A stretch of DNA of 64,000 nucleotides from Mycobacterium sp. IS-1742 (lineage in GTDB: Bacteria > Actinomycetota > Actinomycetes > Mycobacteriales > Mycobacteriaceae), in NCBI RefSeq assembly GCF_001500125.1, contig NZ_LQIV01000034.1, forward strand, positions 1-64,000, written 5' to 3'. Positions 8,735 through 17,978 of this stretch are shown here, in pieces. The notes beneath the pieces were generated by a model that saw only the letters and a list, made by a program, of their open reading frames with translations, was not told where the DNA came from and ran no database searches. The translations under genes and the position numbers were made by a program. How positions within the stretch are numbered: the stretch's first letter is position 1; every line of letters starts with the position of its first letter.

Positions 8735-11482
8735 TCACTCCTCGAGCCGGCGGGCGAGCGCAACGCGACCCCGTACGCCGAGCTTGCGGTAGACGCGACC
8801 GAGATTGGCCTCGACGGTCTTGATGCTGATGAACAGCGTTGCGGCGATGTCGCGGTTGCTCATTCCGGCCGCGGCCAGTTCGGCCACGCGCCGCTCTGAG
8901 GGCGTCAGGTTCTGATCGCGGGTGGGGCGCACGTTGACCCGCGTCAGTTCCTCGCGCGCGCGCTGCGCCCACAGCACGGTGCCGATGTTCTCAAAGGTCT
9001 CCAGTGCGTCCCGCAGTGTCGCGGCGGCCGCCTCCTTGCGTCGCTGCCTGCGTTGCAGCTGTCCGAGAAGCAGTGCGGTGCGCGCCCGTTCGAACGGCAT
9101 CGGCACGCGCTCGTGGTGGGCCATCGCCTCGGTCACCGCGGCGACCGCCCCGTCGACGTCACCGGCCGCGGCCAGCTGCAGTCCGCGCCCGCGTCCCGCG
9201 ACGGCCGACATCCACGGCCGGTCGAGGGTTCGGCCGTCGTGGTCGAATCTGTCGATGAGGGGCTGCGCCTCGGCGCCGCGCCCCACCGCCACCAGCGCCT
9301 CGATGGCGTCGGGGACGAAGAAGGACGCGAAGATCTCGTTGCCGCGGGTGGCCAGGTAGTCGCCCAGCAGCGGCTCGAGCGTGGTGAGAGCCTGCGCGTA
9401 GTTGCCCAGTGACACCTCGATGAAGACCAGGACACCGAGCGGCCACCACGTCATCCGCGCGATCCCGCTGCGGCGCCCCACCTCCAGCGCCGCTTCGGCG
9501 TCCGCGCGGGCCGCGCGCACCCGGCCCGCATGGGCGCCGGTGATCGCGCGCATGCCCAGCGCCACCAATCGCGAGTTGTCGCCGCCGAGCTGTTCGGCGC
9601 GTTCGACGGCGTCGCCGGCGTAGGTCGCGGCCTCGTCGAGCCGACCGCGCCACAGCTCGATCAGGGTGCCGCTCACCGCCAGCGCCAGCAGGTCACGGTC
9701 GGCGCCGCGATCGAGGCTGCGGCGCCGCAGATCCTGCAGTGTGGCGTACGCCTCGTCGAGGCGCCCGGTCCACGAGTCGATCAGGCCGGCCACCGCCCGG
9801 GCCCGAAACGGCATCGGCACCTCGGCATCCGGATCCTCGTATTGGAGTGCGCGCTGCATGTCCTCGTGGTCGAGGCCGAATCCGAAGCTGAAGCGGGTGA
9901 AGACCCGCACGGTCAGGGCCTGTCCGATCAACTGGCCCAGGCCGGTCTGTTCGGCGATCTCGACCGCGCGCTCGGCATTGCGCAGGGAGACCTCGTGGTC
10001 GGTCCAGTTCGTCTGAGCCAGGGCGAGTGTCATCAGGCAGTACACCTGCAGGGTGGGATCGGACTCGCCGTCGGCGAGCGCTTCGTCGATCAGTTCGAGC
10101 GCGTGCTGATAATCGTTGCGGTCCATGAGGATTCCGGCCAGCTGCATCGACGCCATGGCCCGCAGCGGTCCGTGTGGCATCCGGGGCAGCGTGGCGGTGA
10201 GCAGATCCCCGGCGCGCGCACCGTCGCCCGCGGTGAAGTGGTGCGCCGCGGCCTGCAGGCGGCGCAGATCGGTGTCCCCGCCGAGTCGCATCGCGAATTC
10301 GAGCAGTTCTGCCGCCGCGGCCGGGGCGCCCCCGGGGGGGGGGGCGGCGGCCGCCGCATCCAGCGCGGCGAGCGTGTCGTCGTCCTGTCTGGTCGCCGCG
10401 AGGGCGAGGTGGCGCGCCTTCTGTTCGGGTTGGGCGGTCACCTCCGCCAGCCGGCGGTGCATGTGACGGCGCCGGGCCGGCCCGGCCTCGGAGTACACGC
10501 CGCGCGCGAGCAGGGGATGGGCGAAACGGATTGTGAGACCGTCGATCTCGACGAGGCCCTGGTCCTCGGCGGCCTCGAGGAGCTCCAGCACCTCCTCGGG
10601 GGACTTCTCGGTGGCGCTGGCCACGAGGTCGACGGTCGGGGCGGCGACGCACGCGGCGGCGAGCAGGACGTCGCGCACCACCTCGTCGATGCCCTGGATG
10701 CGCCGACGCACCACGTCGGCCAGCGACGCGGGCAGCGCGGGTTCGCCGGCGGCGGTCTGTTCCGAGATGGCGCGGGCGAGTTCGAGGGCGTAGAGCGGGT
10801 TCCCGCCGGAGGTCTCGGCGATCCGGATCAGCGTGGGGCGCGGGAACGAACGCCCGAGCCGTTCGGAGAGCATCGCGTGCAGCCCACCCAGCGTGAGCGG
10901 CGCGATGCGGTGGCGGCGCAGCCGGTCCGGATGGCCCAGTTGCAGCCACTCGGTGTGGTGGGGTGCGGATTCCTCGGAGCGTTCGGTCAGCAGGAGCCCG
11001 ACGGGGCAGTCCAGCCGTCGCGCCACGTAGCCGATCACTTCCCGGCTGCACACGTCGAGCCACTGCACGTCGTCGACGGCCACGATCAGCGGTGTCTCGC
11101 CGCAGAGGAGTTCGAGGGTGCTCAGCACGGCCGCCGCGGCGACCCGGTGGTCGGTGTCGGGGCCGTCCGCATCGCCGCGCAGCATGAGCCGGTCGAGAGC
11201 CAGCCGCTGCACCTCGGGGAGGTCCCTGGTGACGTCGAGTTCGACGTTCTCGAGGAGGTCGGCGACCACGGCGTAGGCCAGCGACGTCTCGGCCTGGCCC
11301 GCGCGTGCGGACAACACGCGGTAACCCCGTTGACGGGCCTCCTCGACGGCGGTCAGCCAGAGCCGGGTCTTGCCGATCCCGGTCTCGCCCTCCAGGAGCA
11401 GTCCGGACGGGCCGTCGGCGACCGCAGCGAGGAACGCCGCGACGGCTTCGCGTCCGGCCGACGCGTCCCGGGGCACGTCCAT
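8735..11482 (-). CDS. LAL-type LuxR family transcriptional regulator (AAA ATPase plus HTH)
   Basis: 915 residues with the layout of large ATP-binding LuxR regulators. A Walker A loop lies near the N-terminus (LLLEGETGIGKTRLW, about residues 28-42), a Walker B-like VAVDDVQWLD at about 135, a long TPR-like helical middle, and a C-terminal LuxR helix-turn-helix (LTPSERRVAELAAAGMSNRD, then FISIKTVEANLGRVYRKLGV, about 850-905). It probably senses a ligand with ATP-dependent oligomerisation and activates transcription; targets are unknown. Odd feature: the codons for APPPGGAP contain a run of 11 C on the coding strand. At this length the frame is intact, but one slip would truncate the protein before the HTH. 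Confidence 0.92.
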   Translation of the reverse strand: MDVPRDASAGREAVAAFLAAVADGPSGLLLEGETGIGKTRLWLTAVEEARQRGYRVLSARAGQAETSLAYAVVADLLENVELDVTRDLPEVQRLALDRLMLRGDADGPDTDHRVAAAAVLSTLELLCGETPLIVAVDDVQWLDVCSREVIGYVARRLDCPVGLLLTERSEESAPHHTEWLQLGHPDRLRRHRIAPLTLGGLHAMLSERLGRSFPRPTLIRIAETSGGNPLYALELARAISEQTAAGEPALPASLADVVRRRIQGIDEVVRDVLLAAACVAAPTVDLVASATEKSPEEVLELLEAAEDQGLVEIDGLTIRFAHPLLARGVYSEAGPARRRHMHRRLAEVTAQPEQKARHLALAATRQDDDTLAALDAAAAAPPPGGAPAAAAELLEFAMRLGGDTDLRRLQAAAHHFTAGDGARAGDLLTATLPRMPHGPLRAMASMQLAGILMDRNDYQHALELIDEALADGESDPTLQVYCLMTLALAQTNWTDHEVSLRNAERAVEIAEQTGLGQLIGQALTVRVFTRFSFGFGLDHEDMQRALQYEDPDAEVPMPFRARAVAGLIDSWTGRLDEAYATLQDLRRRSLDRGADRDLLALAVSGTLIELWRGRLDEAATYAGDAVERAEQLGGDNSRLVALGMRAITGAHAGRVRAARADAEAALEVGRRSGIARMTWWPLGVLVFIEVSLGNYAQALTTLEPLLGDYLATRGNEIFASFFVPDAIEALVAVGRGAEAQPLIDRFDHDGRTLDRPWMSAVAGRGRGLQLAAAGDVDGAVAAVTEAMAHHERVPMPFERARTALLLGQLQRRQRRKEAAAATLRDALETFENIGTVLWAQRAREELTRVNVRPTRDQNLTPSERRVAELAAAGMSNRDIAATLFISIKTVEANLGRVYRKLGVRGRVALARRLEE
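10334..10344. repeat. 11-base G homopolymer (C on the coding strand) inside the LuxR gene
   Basis: Eleven G in a row are flanked by CCC and CGGCGG. It lies about 40% into the regulator coding sequence. It is the longest mononucleotide run I noticed in the window. Such runs are slippage-prone, and mycobacteria lack MutS/MutL mismatch repair. Confidence 0.95.
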
Positions 11483-11643
11483 CGCTTCATAATTGCAAAC
11501 AGCAAAGCGATCGCGAAACCGACCCTCGGTATGAAACGGCGCAGCCTCAGTGCTCAGGACCCATATCGGCGGCTCGGTTCTTGCAACCGCAAGGTCCGTG
11601 CCTGCAAACTATCTGTCGCGTCAGTAATCCGTCGTCGCCGAAG

Positions 11644-12108
11644 TCAGTTCGCAGCCCGCAGATCGGGGGACAGCGCGGCGTTGATGCGGCGGCAGTTCTC
11701 CGCCATCGCCGCGGTCTGCGGCCGGCTCAACGGATCGAGATAGTGCGTCCGGACGGCCTGGCCGTAGACGGCCATCGCCTTGTCGAGCAGCGAACGCCCC
11801 TCGTCGGTGATGGTCGCCAGGACGTAGCGGCCGTCCCGGTCGCTGGAGGCGCGATGTGCCAGGTTGCGGGCCTCGAGCCGGTCGACGCGGCGGCTGACCC
11901 GGCTCGGTGTGGACACCAGCGTCTGCGCGAGCGTGCCCATCCGCACCGACCCGGTGGCGGACTTGGCGAGTTCGTGCAGGAGCCGGACGTCCTCGAGGGT
12001 GAGCCGACACGACTCGTTGAGGTCGTGGTTGAGCTTGGCCTGCAGCCGCAGTGCGGCGTCCAGGTAGTTCTGCCAGGACTTCAGCTCCGCGATGTCCAGA
12101 CCTGGCAT
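11644..12108 (-). CDS. MarR family transcriptional regulator
   Basis: 155 residues from ATG 12108 with the MarR winged-helix pattern. The N-terminal helix is AELKSWQNYLDAALRLQ, then TLEDVRLLHELAKS, the recognition segment RMGTLAQTLVSTPSRVSRRV, and the wing DRDGRYVLATITDEGRSLL. It is probably a dimer that represses a nearby gene in response to a small ligand. The frame extends upstream to 12228, but those residues are low-complexity and the family normally begins shortly before the first helix. It lies divergent from the kinase gene at 12471, so the shared intergenic region could hold its operator. Confidence 0.88.
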   Translation of the reverse strand: MPGLDIAELKSWQNYLDAALRLQAKLNHDLNESCRLTLEDVRLLHELAKSATGSVRMGTLAQTLVSTPSRVSRRVDRLEARNLAHRASSDRDGRYVLATITDEGRSLLDKAMAVYGQAVRTHYLDPLSRPQTAAMAENCRRINAALSPDLRAAN

Positions 12109-12470
12109 GTCACTCGGGGTGCGCCCCGTCGCTGTCACTTGGAAGGTTCCCCTGGTGCCGGCGCGGCGGTGTCCCCCGTCCGCGCGCTGATCGATACTGG
12201 TTTGTCGGTCCGCGACCTGCTGTAACACTTTCTTCCCCCTCCGTGTCCCTGCGGACGACCGGCCGTCCCCCTCGGCAGTTCGTTGCCGCCAAGTGTCGGA
12301 CGCAGGGATGGGGCGAGGAATCGGGGGTTTCCCTACCCTTCGACCAATTTGCCATAAGTTCGCTTTTCCGGCACGTTTGACGGCGGCGTCGAATGATCAA
12401 CGACATCTTGGGCAAAGGTGCGGTAATTTCTCCTCGACACACCGACTGGCCGCTGCCGAGGAGTACAACG
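12109..12470. promoter_or_regulatory. Divergent upstream region between marR-type and kinase genes
   Basis: About 360 bases separate the two chosen starts. No gene is supported. Immediately before the kinase start is GAGGAG (12458-12463), 7 bases from GTG 12471, which decides that start over an upstream ATG at 12393. I did not find a convincing palindromic MarR operator by eye. Confidence 0.45.
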
Positions 12471-14297
12471 GTGGACGCGACACCATTCGGGCACTACCAG
12501 CTGCAGAAGCTGATCGGCCGGGGCGGCATGGGCGAGGTCTACAAGGCCTATGACACCCGGACCGACCGGGTCGTGGCCCTGAAGGTGTTGCCGCCGCACC
12601 TCGCCCAGGACGCGACGTTCCAGCGCCGGTTCCGGCGCGAATCGCAGGCGGCCGCGGGCGTGCAGGACCCGCATGTGGTGCCGATCCACAGTTACGGCGA
12701 GATCGACGGCCGGCTGTATCTCGACATGCGGCTGATCGAAGGCCGCAACCTCGGCGCGATCCTGCAGGAGGCCGACAAGCCGCTGCTGCCGTCGTTTGCC
12801 GTGAAGGTCGTCGAGCAGGTGGCGACCGCGCTCGACGCCGCGCATGCGGCGGGGCTGATCCACCGGGACGTCAAACCGTCGAACATCCTCATCACCGACC
12901 GCGACTTCGTGTACCTGATCGACTTCGGCCTGGCCCGCAGCGCCGGGGAACCGGGGATGACGACGGCGGGCAGCACGCTGGGCACGCTGGCCTACATGGC
13001 GCCGGAGCGGTTCAACGGCGGCAGGATCGACCCGCGCTCGGACATCTACGCGCTCACGTGTGTGCTCTACGAATGCCTGACAGGGGTGCGGCCGTACCCC
13101 GCGGACAGTCTCGAGGAGCAGATCGCCGGGCACATCGTGCGGCCGGTGCCGAAACCGTCGACGGTGGATCCACGGCTCGCCGCCTTCGACGCGGTGATCG
13201 AGCGGGGCATGGCGAAGAAACCCGAGCGGCGCTTCCAGACGGCGGCGGAGATGGCCGCAGCGGCGCGGCGTGCGTTGACCTCGCCGGTGCGCTGGTCGAG
13301 CCGGTCCGGCAGGCATTCCGCACGGTCGGCCCGGATCCCGCTGCGTCGCAGGCTGACCAGGCGGGCCGCGACGGTGGCGGTGGCCACGCTGGTGGTGGTG
13401 GCGATCTCGGGTGTCGTGACGTGGCAGTGGAGTGGGTGGCCCGAGCGGACCAGGGCCCCGAGGCAGGTCGTGGTCGCCGAGGACACCGCGACGCCGGTGC
13501 CCGGTCCGGTGCCGACACCGGGTGAGGTGCCGACGATCGCGGCGACCGTGCCCGCGGACATCCGCGAGTCGGGCCGGTTGGTCGTCGGGGTGAACGTGCC
13601 CTACGCGCCGAACGAGTTCCGCGACGCCTACGGCGAGATCGTCGGGTTCGACGTCGACCTGATGAAGGCCGTCGCGCGCACGCTCGGACTGGTGCCGGAG
13701 TTCCGCGAGACGGCGTTCGAGAGCGTGATCCCGTCAGTGCAGTCCGGGGCCTTCACGCTGGGCATGTCCTCGATCACCGACACCGTCGAACGCGAGAAGA
13801 CCGTCGACTTCGTCACGTACCTGGAGGCGGGCACCCTGTGGGCGCAGCGGGCGGGCTCCGCGCAGGTCGACCCGGCGAATGCGTGCGGATTACGGGTGGG
13901 TGTGGCCTACAGCGTCATCCAGGAGACCGACGAACTGCCCGCCAAGAGCGAGGCGTGTGTGGCGGCGGGTGAGGAACCGATCGACAAGGTCGTGTTCACC
14001 GAACAGGACGACGTCACCGCGGCGCTGCTCGCCGGCGAGGTGGACGCGATGTCGGCCGACTCACCGGTCACCGGCTTCGCGATCAAGACCTCCGGCGGCG
14101 CGCTGGAGCCCGCGGGTGAGGTCTTCGACTCTGCGCCCTACGGGTGGCCGGTGGCCAAGGGGTCCGAGCTCGCGGAGTCGCTGCGCCAGGCGCTCGAGCA
14201 CGTGATGGCCACCGGCGAGTACCGCACGATCGCCACGATGTGGGGCGTCGAGAAGGGCATGATCGCCGATCCGGTGATCAACGGCGCGGTGCGCTGA
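12471..14297 (+). CDS. Ser/Thr protein kinase fused to a family 3 extracellular solute-binding domain
   Basis: 608 residues. The cytoplasmic kinase (about 8-275) has all key motifs: the glycine loop IGRGGMGEVY, VALKVL with Lys38, HRDVKPSN with Asp133, DFGLAR and the MAPE segment, so it should be active. A basic juxtamembrane stretch and one membrane helix (about 300-322, VAVATLVVVAISGVVTW) follow. Outside, after a Pro/Thr linker, residues about 363-605 match amino-acid-binding periplasmic proteins (SGRLVVGVNVPYAPNEF, GFDVDLMKAVA and MSSITDTVEREKTVDF). The design implies a kinase switched by an extracellular amino acid or similar ligand. GTG with a good Shine-Dalgarno sets the start. There is no adjacent ABC permease gene. 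Confidence 0.93.
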   Translation: MDATPFGHYQLQKLIGRGGMGEVYKAYDTRTDRVVALKVLPPHLAQDATFQRRFRRESQAAAGVQDPHVVPIHSYGEIDGRLYLDMRLIEGRNLGAILQEADKPLLPSFAVKVVEQVATALDAAHAAGLIHRDVKPSNILITDRDFVYLIDFGLARSAGEPGMTTAGSTLGTLAYMAPERFNGGRIDPRSDIYALTCVLYECLTGVRPYPADSLEEQIAGHIVRPVPKPSTVDPRLAAFDAVIERGMAKKPERRFQTAAEMAAAARRALTSPVRWSSRSGRHSARSARIPLRRRLTRRAATVAVATLVVVAISGVVTWQWSGWPERTRAPRQVVVAEDTATPVPGPVPTPGEVPTIAATVPADIRESGRLVVGVNVPYAPNEFRDAYGEIVGFDVDLMKAVARTLGLVPEFRETAFESVIPSVQSGAFTLGMSSITDTVEREKTVDFVTYLEAGTLWAQRAGSAQVDPANACGLRVGVAYSVIQETDELPAKSEACVAAGEEPIDKVVFTEQDDVTAALLAGEVDAMSADSPVTGFAIKTSGGALEPAGEVFDSAPYGWPVAKGSELAESLRQALEHVMATGEYRTIATMWGVEKGMIADPVINGAVR

Positions 14298-14390
14298 CCC
14301 GCGCGCCGACACGCGAAAGCCGTGGCGGCACAGCGTAACCTGTCTTGAGAGACTCAACGTCGTCAAGCGAGCAACAGGGGATGCGCAGGC

Positions 14391-15641
14391 ATGGCCAAGT
14401 TGAGAACCGGAAGTGGATTCGCCGACGTGGTGGTGACCGCGGTCGCCTCCACCACGGCCCTGGCGCCCGACGCCGAGGACACCTGGCAGCAGCTGCTGGA
14501 CGGACAGAGCGGCATCCGCGCGCTGGATTCGTGGTTCGTCGAGCAACTCGACTCGCCGGTGCGCATCGGCGGTCAGCTCCGTGAGGATTTCGACGCCCAC
14601 CTCAACCGTGTCGAGCTGCGGCGGTTGTCCTACATGCAGAAGATGTCGACGGTGCTGGGCCGCCGTCTGTGGGAGGCCGCGGGCACACCCGACATCGACG
14701 TGCGGCGGCTGATGGTGTCGATCGGGCTCGCGCTCGGCTCCACCGAGGAGATCCCGGCGCAGTACGACAACTGGCGGCAGAAGGGGCTGCGCGCGGTGTC
14801 GCCGCTGGCCGTGCAGATGTACATGCCCAACGCCCCGGCCGCCGCGGTCGGGCTGGACCGGCAGGCCAAGGGCGGCATCATCTCCCCGGTGATGGCCGAC
14901 GCCTCGGGGGCGGCCGCGATCGCCCAGGCGTGGCGCCAGATCGTCCTCGGCGAGGTGGAGATGGCCATCTGCGGGGGCGTGGAGACGCAGATCGAGGCGG
15001 TCCCGGTGGGGGCGTTCACCCGGATGGGTGTGCTGTCGACGAACAACGACGATCCGGTCGGCGCCTGCCGACCGTTCGACAAGGACCGGGACGGCATGGT
15101 GTTCGGCGAGGGCGGGGCGCTTCTGCTCATCGAGACCGAGGAGAACGCCAAGGCCCGCGGCGCGACGATCCTCGGGCGGATCATGGGCGCGGCGATGACC
15201 TCCGACGGCTACGACATCGTCGAACCCGATCCCAGCGGGGTGCCCGCCGGGGACGCGATCCGGCATGCGGTCGATCTGGCCGGCCTGGCGCCGTCGGACG
15301 TCGACCTGGTCAACGCCCACGCGACCGGCACCGCGTTCGGTGACGTGGCCGAGGGGCGTGCCATCCGGCACGCGCTGGGCGAGCATCGGCCCGCGGTCTA
15401 CGCCGCCAAGGCGGCGCTGGGCCACTCGCTGGGGGCGGCAGGGGCCGTCGAGGCGGTGCTCACGGTGCAGGCGTTGCGTGACGGGGTCGTGCCGCCGACG
15501 CTCAACGCGCGCCACCTCGACGCCGACATCGACCTCGACGTCGTCACCGGCGAACCCCGTCGTGGGGAGTATCGGTACGCGGTCAGCAATTCGTTCGGCC
15601 TCGGCGGGCACAACATCGCGCTGGTCTTCGGCGCTTACTGA
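14391..15641 (+). CDS. KasA/KasB-like beta-ketoacyl-ACP synthase with Asp at the catalytic Cys position
   Basis: 416 residues that follow mycobacterial KasA/KasB along their length: VQMYMPNAPAAAVGL, CGGVETQIEAVPVGAF, RPFDKDRDGMVFGEGGAL and the ending NSFGLGGHNIALVFG. The active-site histidines and lysine are present (NAHATGT with His310, AKAALGHSLG with Lys340 and His345). Where KasA has the nucleophilic cysteine in SACSSG, this protein reads MADASG: codon GAC at 14898-14900 makes it Asp170. Normal condensation via a thioester is therefore not expected. It may be a malonyl-ACP decarboxylase, a partner subunit or a chain-length factor. No acyl carrier protein gene is adjacent. Confidence 0.9.
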   Translation: MAKLRTGSGFADVVVTAVASTTALAPDAEDTWQQLLDGQSGIRALDSWFVEQLDSPVRIGGQLREDFDAHLNRVELRRLSYMQKMSTVLGRRLWEAAGTPDIDVRRLMVSIGLALGSTEEIPAQYDNWRQKGLRAVSPLAVQMYMPNAPAAAVGLDRQAKGGIISPVMADASGAAAIAQAWRQIVLGEVEMAICGGVETQIEAVPVGAFTRMGVLSTNNDDPVGACRPFDKDRDGMVFGEGGALLLIETEENAKARGATILGRIMGAAMTSDGYDIVEPDPSGVPAGDAIRHAVDLAGLAPSDVDLVNAHATGTAFGDVAEGRAIRHALGEHRPAVYAAKAALGHSLGAAGAVEAVLTVQALRDGVVPPTLNARHLDADIDLDVVTGEPRRGEYRYAVSNSFGLGGHNIALVFGAY

Positions 15642-15688
15642 CCCCGAACCGCCCGCCATAAGCCCACTTTGGGCTTAACGTCGGCCCG

Positions 15689-17974
15689 GTGTCGTTGATC
15701 TCCACCGCCCTGCTCCCGCTCCGGATCGCACGCCGGGTCGCGGAGGCCGTCAGGAACGCGGTGGCTCCCGCGTCGCCGCGCCCACCCGACCTCGTCGTGA
15801 TCGACGGTATGCCCGAGGGGGTCCCGCCTGCGGCGCTGCAGCGGGAACCGGTCCTGCCGGTGCCCTCGGGGTGGCCGTTCGGCGAGGAGTTCCCCCGCAC
15901 CTGCGGGACGGGCCGCTTCGCCGGTGGCGCGCTGTTCTGGACCGACTTCCTCTACGACGACCACGGCGCCTCCGGTATCCCCGTCAGCGTGCCCACCGGC
16001 GGTGCGCCGCCGCGCGGCACCTACGTCTATCCCGACGGTGCGGCGGCGCGCAACGGCGCGGACATCTTCCGGGTGGGCATCGGGCTCACCGCCACCGACA
16101 CCTGGTGGCGGATCGATTGGAACACGTTGCTGGACAGTTCGATTCCGATCGGCCTGTTCACATTCGACACCGATCGCGGGACCGCTTCCGACACTGACCG
16201 CTCCGCGGTCGCGAGCAACGAGTGGCCGGCCAACGCCGGTGTCCGCTCCACCGGCATCGACCTGGCCCTGCTGATCTCCGGCGCCGGCGCCTGGCTCATC
16301 GACCTGACCACCGGCACACGCACCGCGGTCGAGCACCGCGTCGACACGGAATCGCGGTCGTTCCTGGCGACGGTGCCCCGGGCGCTGGTCGCACCGACCG
16401 GAACGTGGACGGTGCGGCTGGCCGCCGGGCTGGCCGACGAGGCGGGTGACGGTTTCGCGGAGGTGCCGTTCGTCCGCGGCGCCGCCCCCGGACAACCCAA
16501 CGTCTACAACCTCGCCTTCCGCACCCGAGAGCAGGAGAAGGTGCACCTGAACTTCTGGTCGGACCAGGCCCAGGCCGACGCCCTCGACGACGGTGACGTC
16601 TCGCAGTTCGCGCTGGCGGTGCCGTGGGATCACCTCGCCGACCGGCGCACCGACCCGGAACCGGTGGTGACCGGCACGTCCACCCGCTGGTATGTGTCCT
16701 CGGCCGAGCTGGGTCAGGGTGTGGGACCGGGCAACATCCTCGACACCGCGCCGCAATTCCTCGGCCGGGTGCAGCCGTACTCGGTGTGTGTGCCCGCGAC
16801 GTACGCGCCGGGACGGAAACTGCCGCTGACGTTGCTGCTGCACTCGCTGGCGCTGGGCCAGAACCAGTACGCGGCGTTCGACCCGAAGCTGCTGCACGAG
16901 GTGTGCGACGGACGCAACTCGATCGTCGTGACGCCGCTGGCCCGCGGTCCGGCGTGCTGGTATTTCGACGAGGGCGAACTCGACGTGTGGGAGGTGTTCG
17001 CCCGGGTCGTCGAACAACTGGGCGCCGATCCGAACCGCACGGTGATCTCGGGGTACTCGATGGGCGGGTACGGCACGTACAAGCTGGGCCTGAGCTATCC
17101 GGAGGTGTTCGCCCAGGCGGTCGTGCTCGCCGGGCCGCCGACGTGCGGTGTGCGGCTGGTGCGAGGTGTGGAGGCGCCGGCCGACTTCGACCCGACGTCG
17201 CACTGCGCGCGGGAGGGGGACACCTTCAGGTTGCTCGAGAACGCGCGGTGGCTGCCGTTCGTCATCGCCCACGGCGGCCTCGACCAGTTCGTGCCGTTCC
17301 CGGGCGTGGCGCAGCAGGTGCTCGAGCTCGACGAACTCGGGTACCGGTACCGGTTCGCCGCGTACCCCGTCGAGGACCACGTCGCGTTCCTGCTCAAGGA
17401 CGACTTCGACGATCCGATCGCGCACATGAAAACCGATCTGCGGCAAGCGGATCCGGGCCACATCACGTTCTCCTGGTATCCGCAGCTGGTGCGCGAGGAT
17501 CTCGGGATCGGGCCGCATCGGGTGTGGTGGGTGTCGGAACTGCGAGCCGCCGAGGACGTCGAGAAGGTGCGCGGCAGGGTCGCCAAGGTGGACGCCCGGT
17601 CCTACGCCCGCCCCGACCGGAGACGCACGATCGACCGCCGCGGCGGCGTGATCCCGGATTTCGACCCGACACCCGGGGTGTTCACCGAGATGACGTGGGA
17701 GCTGGGCGACGAGGTCGACCCGATGCCGTGGTTGACGCTGAAGCTCACCGGGGTCGCCGGGTGCGCGGTGGACGTGGTGCGGGCCGGGCTGGCGTCGCTG
17801 CCGCACTCGACGATCACGGTGTTCACCGACCATCCGGTGCGGGTCCGGCTGGCGGCCCTGCCCCCGGGGATGACGGTGAAGCTCGGCAGCACGCCGACCG
17901 GAGCGGTGGTCGATGTCCCCGCCGGACGCCACCGCATCACGCTGGCCGTGGCCGACAATGGGGATCGGAGGTGA
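15689..17974 (+). CDS. Large alpha/beta-hydrolase-fold esterase/peptidase-like protein
   Basis: 761 residues from a GTG start. The first 320 or so residues are beta-rich and resemble a carbohydrate-binding or DOMON-like module rather than an enzyme. The central region is an esterase-type hydrolase: LPLTLLLHSLALGQNQYA, then ISGYSMGGYGTYKL with nucleophile Ser457, then an AHGGLDQFVP segment with the likely acid and VEDHVAF with the likely His. A beta-rich tail of about 130 residues follows. There is no clear signal peptide. The stop TGA lies 4 bases before the P450 ATG, so the two are an operon. Substrate unknown. Confidence 0.78.
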   Translation: MSLISTALLPLRIARRVAEAVRNAVAPASPRPPDLVVIDGMPEGVPPAALQREPVLPVPSGWPFGEEFPRTCGTGRFAGGALFWTDFLYDDHGASGIPVSVPTGGAPPRGTYVYPDGAAARNGADIFRVGIGLTATDTWWRIDWNTLLDSSIPIGLFTFDTDRGTASDTDRSAVASNEWPANAGVRSTGIDLALLISGAGAWLIDLTTGTRTAVEHRVDTESRSFLATVPRALVAPTGTWTVRLAAGLADEAGDGFAEVPFVRGAAPGQPNVYNLAFRTREQEKVHLNFWSDQAQADALDDGDVSQFALAVPWDHLADRRTDPEPVVTGTSTRWYVSSAELGQGVGPGNILDTAPQFLGRVQPYSVCVPATYAPGRKLPLTLLLHSLALGQNQYAAFDPKLLHEVCDGRNSIVVTPLARGPACWYFDEGELDVWEVFARVVEQLGADPNRTVISGYSMGGYGTYKLGLSYPEVFAQAVVLAGPPTCGVRLVRGVEAPADFDPTSHCAREGDTFRLLENARWLPFVIAHGGLDQFVPFPGVAQQVLELDELGYRYRFAAYPVEDHVAFLLKDDFDDPIAHMKTDLRQADPGHITFSWYPQLVREDLGIGPHRVWWVSELRAAEDVEKVRGRVAKVDARSYARPDRRRTIDRRGGVIPDFDPTPGVFTEMTWELGDEVDPMPWLTLKLTGVAGCAVDVVRAGLASLPHSTITVFTDHPVRVRLAALPPGMTVKLGSTPTGAVVDVPAGRHRITLAVADNGDRR

Positions 17975-17978
17975 CGAC

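Noticed and set aside
9530..11743. 737-residue open frame on the plus strand
   Set aside because: Antisense to the LuxR-type regulator, which has complete Walker and HTH motifs.
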